From NCBI RefSeq assembly GCF_002356295.1, contig NZ_AP018042.1:5488361-5552360 (forward strand): a DNA stretch of 64,000 nucleotides. Direction: 5' to 3'. The position numbers and the translations under genes were made by a program. The notes under the pieces are model-generated. The model ran no database searches. It was given only the letters and a program-made list of their open reading frames with translations, and had not been told where the DNA came from. The stretch is from Labilibaculum antarcticum. GTDB lineage: Bacteria; Bacteroidota; Bacteroidia; Bacteroidales; Marinifilaceae. Below are positions 1 through 9,665 of the stretch, piece by piece (position 1 is the first letter of the stretch; the number at the start of each line of letters is the position of its first letter).

Positions 1-1390
<1,390 letters not shown>

Positions 1391-1442
1391 CAAAATTAAA
1401 AGTTTTAGTTCTTATTTCCTTTACCATTTAGATTTTAAATAA

Positions 1443-2030
1443 ATGAATTTTACCGCAATAGATTTTGAAACAGCAAACGGACAACGCAATTCAGCTTGCT
1501 CGCTTGGTTTGGTTCGTGTTGAGAATGGAGTAATTGTTGAAAGTAAAGATTGGTTGATTTCGCCGCCGGAAATGTATTTTCATCCAATGAATGTTAGTAT
1601 TCACGGAATTACAGAGGAAGATGTGACGAACGAACCCAGCTTCAATTACATTTGGGAAGAGGTGGAAAACTACTTGCATGGAGAAATGGTGATTGCTCAC
1701 AATGCCAGTTTTGATGTATCGGTGCTTCGGGCTTGTTTAGAAACCTATGGCATTCGGTTTCCCGAATTTGATTACCTGTGCACCGTTCAAATCAGTCGTA
1801 ACATTTGGCCCAATATGCCAAACCATAAGCTAAACACGATGGCAGATATGTTCAATATTCCACTAAGGCATCATGATGCATTGGAAGATACTTTGGCTTG
1901 TGCTAAAATTGCCATAAAAGCATGCCAAGTAATGAATGTGAACAGTCTTACCGATCTGGCTCAGGAAATCTGCATTGCTCCCGGAAAATTGAACCCAAAT
2001 GGTTACAAGGCTCCAAAAAAGATTAAATAA
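1443..2030 (+). CDS. DnaQ-like DEDDh 3'-5' exonuclease
   Basis: A 195-residue stand-alone exonuclease of the DNA polymerase III epsilon family, expected to remove nucleotides from 3' ends in repair or RNA/DNA clean-up. The DEDDh residues are visible: D7 and E9 in DFET, D91 in HNASFD, and H144 with D149 in RHHDALED. It has no BRCT or UvrC-like extension. It follows ligA after the heptamer array in the same direction and may share a DNA-maintenance role, but there is no evidence of co-transcription. The ATG at 1443 puts the first beta strand (FTAIDFET) at the very N-terminus, as usual for the family. Confidence 0.9.
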   Translation: MNFTAIDFETANGQRNSACSLGLVRVENGVIVESKDWLISPPEMYFHPMNVSIHGITEEDVTNEPSFNYIWEEVENYLHGEMVIAHNASFDVSVLRACLETYGIRFPEFDYLCTVQISRNIWPNMPNHKLNTMADMFNIPLRHHDALEDTLACAKIAIKACQVMNVNSLTDLAQEICIAPGKLNPNGYKAPKKIK

Positions 2031-2139
2031 GTTTAATTGATGATTTCCAGAATGAAATTTTTCATAACTTGTGATTTCAAGTAACAATCGCCCATTCAAA
2101 CAATAAATTCGATCCTACAACTTAACTATTGAATATACA

Positions 2140-2682
2140 ATGAGTTTTTTTCAAAATATACTAAATCAACTTACCGAATTAAAGATAAGAAGTAAGCAAA
2201 AGAAAAATCCGCGTAAAAAGGAATTTCACAATTTAGAGAGTGCTAAAAATATAGGCATCCTATTTGATACTCTTCAGGAAAATAATCGCTCTATTGCTAA
2301 AAATTTCGCTGAAGATTTACAAAAAAAAGGCTATAAAGTACAAATTGTGGGTTGGATAAATGCTGATGAATTGCCTAATTTTGGCGTTGCTCAAAAAATA
2401 TTGTTCTATACCAATAAGGACATTAGATGGAGTGGAGAGCCAATAATTCCTGAATTAATCGAATTCACCAACAATAGATTCGATTTACTTTTTGTTTTGA
2501 CTAAGTCGGAGCACAATTCGATTAAATATATTACACAAGTTTCAATGGCCGCTTGTAAAATTGGTTCTTTGGGTGATAATTGTGAGCATCTCGATTTAAT
2601 GATTGATCAAGGGAAAAATAATTCAATAGAAAATCTAATCAGCGAAAGCTTAAAATATCTTTCACAAATAAAAAAGCAATAA
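2140..2682 (+). CDS. Conserved Bacteroidota protein, possibly DUF6913 type
   Basis: A 180-residue soluble protein without signal peptide or membrane segment. The first 30 residues are very basic (RSKQKKNPRKKE). The rest looks like an alpha/beta domain, with a hydrophobic strand at NIGILFDTL, then a helix, then YKVQIVGW, and later DLLFVLTKS. It resembles small proteins that in Bacteroidota are annotated as DUF6913; this comes from memory of the family and was not searched. No catalytic motif is evident, so no function is proposed. It lies alone between the exonuclease and the LpoB-like gene, all on the plus strand. Confidence 0.7.
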   Translation: MSFFQNILNQLTELKIRSKQKKNPRKKEFHNLESAKNIGILFDTLQENNRSIAKNFAEDLQKKGYKVQIVGWINADELPNFGVAQKILFYTNKDIRWSGEPIIPELIEFTNNRFDLLFVLTKSEHNSIKYITQVSMAACKIGSLGDNCEHLDLMIDQGKNNSIENLISESLKYLSQIKKQ

Positions 2683-2795
2683 TATTGTAAACAACTCGAT
2701 AATTTATGATTGTATTGGCATAAAATTTGTTCTTAACTAAGGAGAATTTCCATTACTAATTTAGAATATTATTTAAACAAAAAAATGAAAATATT

Positions 2796-3380
2796 ATGAA
2801 ATACTCATTTCGCCTATTCGTTTTCGCTCTAGCTGTTTTAGCTGGCGTTTCCTGCTCAAGACAAATTACCAGAGTATCACCTGATCAGCAAATTGATTTA
2901 AGCGGACGATGGAACGATACCGATTCAAAATTGACTGCAGAGGCTCTAATTGATCAATTACTGAGTCAAAACTGGATTGAAGATTACAAGCAGGAATTTA
3001 ATCGTAAACCTGTCGTTATTGTTGGTTTAATTACCAATAAGAGTTCTGAACATATCGATTCCGACACTTACATAAAAGACATCGAAAAAGCCATTTTAAA
3101 TGATGGAAGAGTACGTTTGGTTCAAGCAGGTGCTAAAAGAGAAGATCTTCGTCAAGAACGTGCCGACCAACAAGATTTTGCATCTAAGTCAACGATAAAA
3201 AAATGGGGACAGGAATTGGGTGCTGATTTTATCCTGCAAGGTGATATCAACTCAATTATTGATAGTTATAAAAAAGAAAACCTTCGATACTATCAGTTAA
3301 ATATGGAATTAACCAATCTTGAGACGAGTGAAATGGTTTGGATGGGCGATAAAAAAATTAAAAAGTACATTAACAAATAA
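2796..3380 (+). CDS. LpoB-like penicillin-binding-protein activator lipoprotein
   Basis: A 194-residue lipoprotein with a signal peptide ending in the lipobox AGVSC (Cys20). The mature part matches the LpoB/YcfM family: an early DLSGRWNDTDS segment, a PVVIVGLITNKSSEHID strand-loop, and a central helix followed by GADFILQGDINSI. In proteobacteria LpoB stimulates PBP1b from the outer membrane. In Bacteroidota the homologue is usually paired, as here, with a COG3014-like TPR lipoprotein, and the role in peptidoglycan synthesis is inferred by analogy. A hairpin at 3392-3416 separates it from that partner and may set their relative expression. Confidence 0.85.
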   Translation: MKYSFRLFVFALAVLAGVSCSRQITRVSPDQQIDLSGRWNDTDSKLTAEALIDQLLSQNWIEDYKQEFNRKPVVIVGLITNKSSEHIDSDTYIKDIEKAILNDGRVRLVQAGAKREDLRQERADQQDFASKSTIKKWGQELGADFILQGDINSIIDSYKKENLRYYQLNMELTNLETSEMVWMGDKKIKKYINK

Positions 3381-3391
3381 ATTGGTACTAG

Positions 3392-3425
3392 CAGGAAGTC
3401 ATTAGTTGGCTTCCTGAATTTCTTT
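3392..3425 (+). terminator. Hairpin terminator or attenuator after the LpoB-like gene
   Basis: CAGGAAGTC (3392-3400) pairs with GGCTTCCTG (3408-3416) over nine base pairs around a 7-nt loop, followed by AATTTCTTTATT. The T-run is imperfect, so partial read-through into the next gene at 3438 is plausible. Confidence 0.5.
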
Positions 3426-3437
3426 ATTCCTTTATCG

Positions 3438-4859
3438 ATGAATCAAAAACTACCTTTACACATATCAGGTAAAATACTCCCTGTATTTCTATTTGGTTTT
3501 CTTCTTCTATTATCCGGATGTGCTACCTATTACATGCAAAATGAAGCTTTTAACAGCTATTTTTTGCAAGGTGATATTGCTAGTGCTGAAAAAGTTCTGG
3601 ATAAGGATAAAAAGAGCAACCGAACTAAAAACAGGGCCTTGTTTTTATTGAACAAAGGAACTTTATCGTGGATGCAGCAAGATTATGTTTCCGCAACCAA
3701 CTATTTTAACGAAGCAGATCTTTTTATTGAAGATCAACGAAAAAGTATTGGCTCGGAAGCATTGGCAATGCTCATCAACCCAATGACCAAACCTTATGTT
3801 CCCGAGGATTTTGAAAATGTAATGCTTAATTTCTATAAGGCTTTAAGCTATTTGGAAATGGGCCAAACTCAGGAGGCTTTGGTTGAATGCCGAAGAGTGA
3901 ACGAAAAGCTATATGCTATAAACGACAAGTATCCTAAGAATTATCAGAACCGATATAGTGATGATGCTTTTGCACACACATTGATGGGATTGATTTACGA
4001 TTCGACGGGCGACTCGAATAATGCTTTTATTGCCTACCGAAATGCGCTCAAAATTTATGAAGATAATTACCTGAAAAACTTTAATACTCCGGCTCCCCGG
4101 CAATTAAAAGAAGATCTTCTTCGAACTGCCTACGAAACAGGCTTGAATCAGGAATATGAGTTTTTCAAGAATAAATTTGGCTTTGATTTTAAAAAGACAG
4201 ACAAGGATGAAGGTGATGTAATTATTATTTGGTTAACGGGACTTGGTCCTGTAAAAGCAGAATGGAGTATAAATTTTAGTGCCGTTAATGGTAGCAATGG
4301 TTACCTGACTATGGTTAATAACGAAGAAAATATCACTCTGCCCTTTTTTGTAGGCAATATGGATAACAGTACTCGAAATTCATTTAGCAATTTGGATTTT
4401 GTACGTGTTGCTTTTCCAAAATATGAGGAACGCGGTGCTTTCTACACAAATGCTGATATTCTTATAAATGATTCTATTAGATATCATCTGGACAAAGGAG
4501 AAGACATCAATGCAATTGCTTTTAAAACCCTTAAAGATAGAATGGTACGCGAAATGGCGAACTCATTACTAAGGCTTGCTACCAAACAAGCTATTGAAAG
4601 TTTTACAAGAAGTAAAGATGAAAATTTAGGTGCCCTAATTAGTATATTTAATGCCGTTACAGAAAAAGCAGACACACGAAATTGGCAAACCTTACCCAAC
4701 TCAATTCATTACACCAGAATTCGATTGAAAGAAGGAAAACATACTGTAACTCTCAAAGTAAATTCTCCAAATGGGAAAAGTAAAAATCAACAAGTAGATC
4801 TTGAAGTTAAAGCAGGAAGAACCAACTATTTTACCTTTCACAATATGGAATCAAACTAA
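3438..4859 (+). CDS. COG3014-like TPR lipoprotein, partner of the LpoB-like protein
   Basis: A 473-residue outer-membrane lipoprotein: signal peptide, lipobox LLSGC (Cys28), then TPR-like helices (FLQGDIASAEKVLDKDKK, ALSYLEMGQTQEALVECRRV, AFAHTLMGLIYDSTGDSNNAF) up to about residue 220. The second half is beta-rich and ends in a small Ig/PEGA-like region (VTLKVNSPNGKSKNQQVDL). It matches proteins found next to LpoB homologues, and a role in regulating cell-wall synthesis is inferred from that pairing only. Its last nine bases overlap the 3' end of the convergent H-NOX gene. Confidence 0.75.
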   Translation: MNQKLPLHISGKILPVFLFGFLLLLSGCATYYMQNEAFNSYFLQGDIASAEKVLDKDKKSNRTKNRALFLLNKGTLSWMQQDYVSATNYFNEADLFIEDQRKSIGSEALAMLINPMTKPYVPEDFENVMLNFYKALSYLEMGQTQEALVECRRVNEKLYAINDKYPKNYQNRYSDDAFAHTLMGLIYDSTGDSNNAFIAYRNALKIYEDNYLKNFNTPAPRQLKEDLLRTAYETGLNQEYEFFKNKFGFDFKKTDKDEGDVIIIWLTGLGPVKAEWSINFSAVNGSNGYLTMVNNEENITLPFFVGNMDNSTRNSFSNLDFVRVAFPKYEERGAFYTNADILINDSIRYHLDKGEDINAIAFKTLKDRMVREMANSLLRLATKQAIESFTRSKDENLGALISIFNAVTEKADTRNWQTLPNSIHYTRIRLKEGKHTVTLKVNSPNGKSKNQQVDLEVKAGRTNYFTFHNMESN

Positions 4860-5402
4860 CACCTGAGATTTAGAAAGAGTAAAACAGACCAATTTACTTT
4901 TCTCTGAAATAAACTCTGTATTTAAAGTTATTTCCTCATTAAAAAACCTTTGACAACCCATAAATAATCCAATCGCTAAGTGAATCAATAAATTTTCAGT
5001 CTGATAACTCACCTGAAAAGTAGATTCATTAATTTGAATTGCTCTGAATCGAGGAATCTCAATCGTAGTAAATCTTTCCTTAATTTTTTCATGTATAAAA
5101 TCATCTATCTGACCGAGGAAATCAAATATACTACTGTTGCCTGCAAAACTGGGTCTAAACAATATAACAAGACGAGAAAAAAGATATTCGCCAAAATTTT
5201 TAGCGACATCAGGAACCGAACTTTTTACTTCGGAACTTAACAAGGAGCACAACTCAACAAATTGATCATATGGATAATCTGCTGTGGCTTCGTAAACACC
5301 ATTGTTACCAACGCCTAAATCAGAAATGATTTTTTCGGTGAGAATTATACCATACTCCTTCTCTATCATTTCCAAAAATTCCGTGAAAAATATTCCCTTC
5401 AT
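4851..5402 (-). CDS. H-NOX (haem NO/O2-binding) domain protein with degenerate propionate motif
   Basis: A 183-residue single-domain H-NOX (HNOB) protein, a family that binds haem to sense NO or O2. It begins with the typical MKG and has the FGEYLFSRL helix, and DDFIH supplies the proximal ligand His104, followed by the conserved Pro117. The haem-propionate motif Y-x-S-x-R is changed: Tyr133 remains but Ser becomes Thr135 and Arg becomes Asn137 (YQTEN). Most H-NOX genes sit beside a histidine kinase or cyclic-di-GMP enzyme; none is adjacent here. The gene converges on and overlaps the TPR lipoprotein gene by nine bases. Family is confident; haem binding is likely but weakened by the motif change. 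Confidence 0.88.
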   Translation of the reverse strand: MKGIFFTEFLEMIEKEYGIILTEKIISDLGVGNNGVYEATADYPYDQFVELCSLLSSEVKSSVPDVAKNFGEYLFSRLVILFRPSFAGNSSIFDFLGQIDDFIHEKIKERFTTIEIPRFRAIQINESTFQVSYQTENLLIHLAIGLFMGCQRFFNEEITLNTEFISEKSKLVCFTLSKSQVLV

Positions 5403-5570
5403 CGTTCCTCCGCTTTATTATAAACCAAAGCATTATTATTGCATCAGTAAAAACACACATCACTATTTTATAGTGTGTAACGAGCTAGAATAAAAGTAAT
5501 TGTGTGGGAGATTAAATAAAATTGAAATAATTTAAAGAACCCAATAGAAATAAATCTCTTCTGCTTTACA

Positions 5571-6755
5571 TTATAAATCTCTATTGTTTTGGGTTTTATT
5601 TTGGAGTTCATTTAGTAATTTCTGCATCTCCAGATATTTATTCTCATAATCCCATCGGCCTTTGTCTTTGTTATGCGCCAATTCGTAAAATTGAACTGCC
5701 TCCTCAGGCTGATTAACTTTTTCGTAAATTTCACCCACGTAGAAGAATGATTCTGCCCTTTCGGGATAATTTGAAATAGAATATTTTAAAAAAGCCATTG
5801 CATCATTGTAACGTTCCTCATCTTTAAGCTGAACACATACACTCTCTAAAAGTGAATAGGGTAATTTTTCATTCCTTCCATAATTCAACAATACTTGTCT
5901 CTGATATGTTTGAGCTACTTCTACGCCCTTTTCAGCTAATACTTTTACATCAGGATATTTATATTCTGTGAATATTGTTTCCATTCCCTGCATTAAACTT
6001 TTACGATACAGTGTGTAATGACTTTCATCGGGCATCCAGGCATAATGCCATTTAAGATCGGATGGTGCTTTTTTCTCTAAGGATAAAATTAAAGATTTGC
6101 AGGATTTCAACATCTCGGTAGCTTCTTCGGCAAATGAGATAAATAAGTGTTTTCTTATGGATGAATTTTTGCTTAAGAATTGATCAACATCCTTAACTAT
6201 CGCCTTATTATTCCACCAAAGAATTGGGCTAAATGCTAAGTACTTATCAAATAAATCGGGTCGAGTAGAAAATGCATGAACGACAAAAAGACCACTGTAG
6301 CTATGTCCCATAAGCAGTCTTTGTGTGTTCGCTCTAAAACTTTTGGCTATAAATGGGAATACATCCAACTCAAGAGTTTTGATAAAATCATCGGCTCCAC
6401 CACGAGTTTTAAAAATACTTTTATTCATGATTGAGTCAACAGGAGTCATATCGCGAAAGCGATCGGTATTAGGAAGCCCGACAACAATGTGTGGAGGAAT
6501 AAAATGATTATCCATGAGAAAACTTAGAACCTCAATTCCCATATCGAAGTTCGTCTCAGCATCCAATAAATAAATGGTTGGATAGGTGTAATAAGTATCG
6601 TCGTATTCGTTAGGAAGCAAAATTTTAACATCGCGATATTCCTTAAGAACCGTGGAATAAAGACGGGAATTGCGCAATTGTTTTACGTTCACTTTGGCAT
6701 ACGAACTCAAGCAAATAAGTAAAGCAAATAGAGTCGAAAGCAAAATTCGCATCAT
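5571..6755 (-). CDS. Secreted alpha/beta-hydrolase esterase with C-terminal TPR region
   Basis: A 394-residue exported protein with signal peptide (cleavage after about residue 20, SSYA). Residues 30-280 form an esterase-D/Fes-type alpha/beta hydrolase: YPTIYLLDAETNF, the nucleophile elbow GHSYSG with Ser152, and DESHYTLYR carrying the likely catalytic His. Residues 290-385 are helical with a TPR-like unit (AESFFYVGEIYEKVNQPEEAVQFYELA). The fifth position of GxSxG is Ser rather than Gly. The substrate is unknown; relatives hydrolyse siderophore or acyl esters. No neighbour indicates the pathway. Confidence 0.82.
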   Translation of the reverse strand: MMRILLSTLFALLICLSSYAKVNVKQLRNSRLYSTVLKEYRDVKILLPNEYDDTYYTYPTIYLLDAETNFDMGIEVLSFLMDNHFIPPHIVVGLPNTDRFRDMTPVDSIMNKSIFKTRGGADDFIKTLELDVFPFIAKSFRANTQRLLMGHSYSGLFVVHAFSTRPDLFDKYLAFSPILWWNNKAIVKDVDQFLSKNSSIRKHLFISFAEEATEMLKSCKSLILSLEKKAPSDLKWHYAWMPDESHYTLYRKSLMQGMETIFTEYKYPDVKVLAEKGVEVAQTYQRQVLLNYGRNEKLPYSLLESVCVQLKDEERYNDAMAFLKYSISNYPERAESFFYVGEIYEKVNQPEEAVQFYELAHNKDKGRWDYENKYLEMQKLLNELQNKTQNNRDL

Positions 6756-6872
6756 AATAGGATTGGTTTAGATTTAAAGCTTGCAACAAATTACAATTAT
6801 TTAGAATAAAATCAAAGGTTTACACCTATTTGCCAAGCAATTAACCGACTATTCATAGTAAACATACTGCAC

Positions 6873-6901
6873 AAAAAAAGCCAGAATAATTAAATTCTGG
6901 C
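6873..6901 (-). terminator. Rho-independent terminator of the YceI gene
   Basis: GCCAGAAT (6880-6887) pairs perfectly with ATTCTGGC (6894-6901) around a 6-nt loop. On the minus strand the hairpin is followed directly by seven T residues (6879-6873), 22 nt beyond the yceI-like stop codon. Confidence 0.9.
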
Positions 6902-6923
6902 CTATGGTTAGATGTGCAATAAT

Positions 6924-7523
6924 TTATTCTAAATATAGATCTAAATTTAATTCAAAATCATCATAGATTGTCTTATCTCCCAAATTATCGAAGAATGAAC
7001 CCGATCCGTAACGCACATTAAACTTAGTTCTATCAATAGTTATTTTACCACTAACATGAACGGTCGCATCATGTTTGTGTAAGCTCACCATAAGTTCAAC
7101 TTCTTCAGTAATCCCTTTAATTGTGATATTTCCCTTTACTTTATAATTACCATCATCCATCTTAGTGGCAGTAGTAATTACAAATTTTGATTCGGGAAAT
7201 TTCTCAACACCAAAAAAATCGTCAGATTTTAAATGACCTTCCAATTTTGTTTTATAACCTTCATCTTTTAAGTCAGTACAAACGATACTCTTCATATCAA
7301 CAACAAAACTACCCTCTACAATCTTATCATCGTTTAAAACCAAGCTTCCAGTGTTCACTTTAATAGTTCCAGAATGTTCGCCAGTCACTTTTTTACCAAG
7401 CCATTCAACTTTACTATTTTCGGTGTTTACCTTTAAATTATCTTTTTTTGCAAAAGCAGTACCCGGAGTTAAAACAACACTCGCAAAAAGAGCTGCTATT
7501 ATTAATGAACCTATTTTTTTCAT
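6924..7523 (-). CDS. Periplasmic YceI family protein
   Basis: A 199-residue exported protein with a clear signal peptide (MKKIGSLIIAALFASVVL, cleavage after ...FAKK). The mature part is a YceI lipocalin-like beta barrel: SKVEWLGKKVTGEHSGTIKV, GSFVVDMKSI, LKSDDFFGVEKFPESKF, VKGNITIKGITEEVE and GKITIDRTKFNVRYGSGSFF. The family binds isoprenoid-like or amphiphilic ligands and is often stress-associated; the ligand here is unknown. It has its own -7 element at 7589-7596 and its own terminator, so it is probably transcribed alone even though it follows the AraC regulator. Confidence 0.93.
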   Translation of the reverse strand: MKKIGSLIIAALFASVVLTPGTAFAKKDNLKVNTENSKVEWLGKKVTGEHSGTIKVNTGSLVLNDDKIVEGSFVVDMKSIVCTDLKDEGYKTKLEGHLKSDDFFGVEKFPESKFVITTATKMDDGNYKVKGNITIKGITEEVELMVSLHKHDATVHVSGKITIDRTKFNVRYGSGSFFDNLGDKTIYDDFELNLDLYLE

Positions 7524-7588
7524 AACGTCAAATATTAATTATTTCTTTTATTCTTTTTTTAAAAATCTCTGTAAGAATTGTACAATTA

Positions 7589-7596
7589 CAAATGTA
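7589..7596 (-). promoter_or_regulatory. Candidate -7 element (TACATTTG) for the YceI gene
   Basis: On the minus strand this reads TACATTTG, a perfect match to the Bacteroidota -7 consensus TAnnTTTG, giving a leader of roughly 60 nt before the yceI-like start. No good TTTG is visible at the expected -33 distance, so the call rests on one box only. Confidence 0.4.
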
Positions 7597-7644
7597 GAGG
7601 ATAAACCTTGCCCGGTAAATGGACAAATTCCCGTTATTGATGGA

Positions 7645-8523
7645 TTATTTTCTAATTAGATTTCGATAATCACTCAAGGTTTGATTGGTGTATTTTTTAA
7701 AGAAGCGACTAAAGTAAGCCGGATCCTGAAATCCCAGTTCGTAAGCGATTTCCTTCGTATTTAAATCGGAGCCGTAAAGCATTTTCTTAGCTTCTTTTAT
7801 GACTCGGTTTCTGATTAGTTCTCCTGCTGTAATACCTGTTGTTTTCTTGGTAATATCATTCAAACATGTAGCTCTCAAATTAAGCAAGTCGGCATAGGAC
7901 GAAACATTTTTTTGTTCCTTGTATTTATCATCAATTAACTGTTTAAATTTAATGATTACCGAACCTGGATGATCCTCATCAAAACTTACATTCAAGTCGT
8001 GTTGATCTTCGTATATCCTTCTTGATTCCAATAAAAAGAGTTTTAGCTGTTGCAGTAACATCTCGTGACGGTAGCGATCATCATTAGCAAATTCTTTTTC
8101 CATCAAATCGGTAATTCCTTTAAAAACGATTTGTTGCTTTTCATCCAACTGAATTATTGACCGAAAATCAGGATTACTGAACAAAGTAGAATCGGAAACA
8201 GAATCGGCCCCACTCTCTTTCACGGCAAAAAATGTTTCATTAAAAGTAATGCTGTAGCCTGTGCAATGTGCATTAATAATAAAACGGTGCATTAAACCTG
8301 GTGGCACAAAAAGTATTGAATTTTCGCGTAAGGTATACTCAACATATTTGGTGGCGTGTATAGCCTGGCCTTCCTTAATCCATGTTATTGTATAAAAATC
8401 ATGCATATGATCGTCCCCATTCTGCTTTCTAACCTCAGTACACATGTTCTGAAGTTTGTGAATATGGAATAACGCATTGGATTCTGCTACTTCCTCAAAT
8501 AATTCTGAAGGTTCTCTCTTCAT
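7645..8523 (-). CDS. AraC family transcriptional regulator
   Basis: A 292-residue cytoplasmic regulator. The N-terminal half is a cupin-like sensing domain (HDFYTITWIKEGQAIHATKY, ENSILFVPPGLMHRFII), and the last 100 residues form the double HTH typical of AraC/XylS (YADLLNLRATCLNDITKKTTG, then NTKEIAYELGFQDPAYFSRFF and KKYTNQTLSDYR). The effector is unknown. It lies 121 bp upstream of the yceI-like gene in the same direction, so that gene is a possible target, but no operator repeat was recognised. Confidence 0.93.
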   Translation of the reverse strand: MKREPSELFEEVAESNALFHIHKLQNMCTEVRKQNGDDHMHDFYTITWIKEGQAIHATKYVEYTLRENSILFVPPGLMHRFIINAHCTGYSITFNETFFAVKESGADSVSDSTLFSNPDFRSIIQLDEKQQIVFKGITDLMEKEFANDDRYRHEMLLQQLKLFLLESRRIYEDQHDLNVSFDEDHPGSVIIKFKQLIDDKYKEQKNVSSYADLLNLRATCLNDITKKTTGITAGELIRNRVIKEAKKMLYGSDLNTKEIAYELGFQDPAYFSRFFKKYTNQTLSDYRNLIRK

Positions 8524-8753
8524 CTGATCTTTTTTTTTGTTCTAGTAAATTTATGCAATTAATTCCAGACCTGTGCGTCTTATTCTTGTTAATCGGATGT
8601 TAAAATTCGACTATATTGCCGTATTCCTAACTAATAATCCTGGCAACCACCCGTTTTTGACTTGTTGAAGTATGATTTATTCAATTGTAAAATCCTACCT
8701 GTAAAGTTCTTAGCGAAATCATTCATATTATTCGTTAAAAAAATGCCAAAACA

Positions 8754-8786
8754 TTTGGACTAGTCAGTCTAAAACCCCTATATTTG
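8754..8786 (+). promoter_or_regulatory. Promoter of tRNA-Arg
   Basis: TTTG (8754-8757) and TATATTTG (8779-8786) match the Bacteroidota -33 and -7 boxes (TTTG and TAnnTTTG) exactly, 21 bp apart, about 20 bp before the tRNA. The decayed second tRNA copy has no equivalent pair of boxes. Confidence 0.85.
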
Positions 8787-8805
8787 CAGGGCTATTAAGA
8801 AAAAA

Positions 8806-8882
8806 GGACGCGTAGCATAACTGGATAGTGCACCTCGTTACGGCCGAGGAGGTTGGGGGTTCGAGTCCCTCCGTGTTCACCA
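8806..8882 (+). tRNA. tRNA-Arg (anticodon ACG)
   Basis: A complete cloverleaf can be drawn. Acceptor GGACGCG pairs with CGTGTTC (two G-U pairs). The D arm is GCAT/GTGC. The anticodon stem is CCTCG/CGAGG around the loop TTACGGC, with anticodon ACG at 8840-8842. The T arm is GGGGG/CCCTC around TTCGAGT. Discriminator A and an encoded CCA (8880-8882) close the gene. The ACG anticodon, read as ICG after deamination, decodes CGN arginine codons. It is preceded by a perfect promoter and followed by a hairpin terminator. Confidence 0.97.
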
Positions 8883-8927
8883 AAAAAATCTACTTAGGTC
8901 AAGGGGCTTCCACCCTCTAAGCTAGAG

Positions 8928-8965
8928 AATCGTCATCGTTTATTCGGTGGCGATTTTTTATTTTT
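8928..8965 (+). terminator. Terminator of tRNA-Arg
   Basis: AATCGTCATCG (8928-8938) pairs along all 11 positions, including three G-U pairs, with CGGTGGCGATT (8945-8955) around the loop TTTATT, followed by a T-rich run. The same element recurs at 9186-9213 behind the decayed tRNA copy. Confidence 0.88.
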
Positions 8966-9025
8966 AAGCCTTTTCTATTTTTCCCTGTAGAATCTGAAAT
9001 TTGATTAAAATAGAAAAAGAGATCA

Positions 9026-9136
9026 GGACGCGTAGCATAAGTGGATAGTGCATGATCCATCCAAAGTTACGGCCGTAAAGGTTGGTGTTCGTAACATGTT
9101 CATGACGAGGAACGAGGAATAATCCCTCCGTGTTCA
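9026..9136 (+). pseudogene. Decayed tRNA-Arg copy
   Basis: The first 15 bases (GGACGCGTAGCATAA) and the last 14 (CCCTCCGTGTTCAC) match the intact tRNA-Arg, and the anticodon-loop string GTTACGGCCG and the AGGTTGG segment survive. About 13 extra bases break the 5' side of the anticodon stem and about 30 extra bases (around 9090-9122) break the T loop. The CCA end is lost (CACAA). The T-loop insert starts GTTCGTAACATG, which resembles GTTCGTAATATG near 10128, so dispersed-repeat DNA may have inserted here. It cannot fold as a tRNA. Confidence 0.9.
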
Positions 9137-9378
9137 CAATAAAAATCTTACTTAGGTCAAGGGGCTTCCACCCTCTAAGCTAGAGAATCGTCATCATTTA
9201 TTTGTTGGCGATTTTTTGGTTTTAAGCCTTTTCTATTTTATCTGAAATTTGATATTAATATAAAAATTAAAATCCGAACCTTAGAACAGTTCCGATAATT
9301 TGTGAGTCAAAGCTTGATTTTAGGATGGTTTCGAATGTTACCAATTTTCAATAAAAGGAGTGAACCTCATTATTTTCT

Positions 9379-9412
9379 GCTTGTCCTTTAGCCGGACGGG
9401 CTTTTCATTTTT
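9379..9412 (+). terminator. Orphan terminator-like hairpin
   Basis: GCTTGTCC (9379-9386) pairs with GGACGGGC (9394-9401), using two G-U pairs, around the loop TTTAGCC, followed by TTTTCATTTTT. No gene precedes it, so it may be a relic of a lost gene. Confidence 0.55.
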
Positions 9413-9665
9413 GATTCATTCTTAGATTTAACGGGTATTCATGAAATTTATATCTGAATAAAAAGAACTCGCTAGGCTTAAACAACTTTTTGTTCTTACT
9501 GCTCTCTTCACTATGCGGGTTCTAATCTTTAGTCTCAATGTTAAATCTCAGATTCAACTTGTGCGACTGATTCTGGTTTAAATCATCATTTAAAATTCAA
9601 AAGGAGTGTTGAAATTTCCAACGGAGATACACTTGAGAACAAAAAATGATTATTGCTATAAAATC

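Larger units (their letters stand above)
8806..9260 (+). repeat. Tandem duplication of the tRNA-Arg/terminator unit (two copies, ~220 bp apart)
   Basis: Copy 1 (8806-9025) and copy 2 (9026 to about 9260) share the tRNA ends, the segment CTTAGGTCAAGGGGCTTCC and what follows it, the terminator hairpin, and AAGCCTTTTCTATTTT. Copy 2 is diverged and carries insertions inside the tRNA. In its terminator the loop-closing pair changed from G-C to A-T on both sides, so pairing there is kept. Confidence 0.9.
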
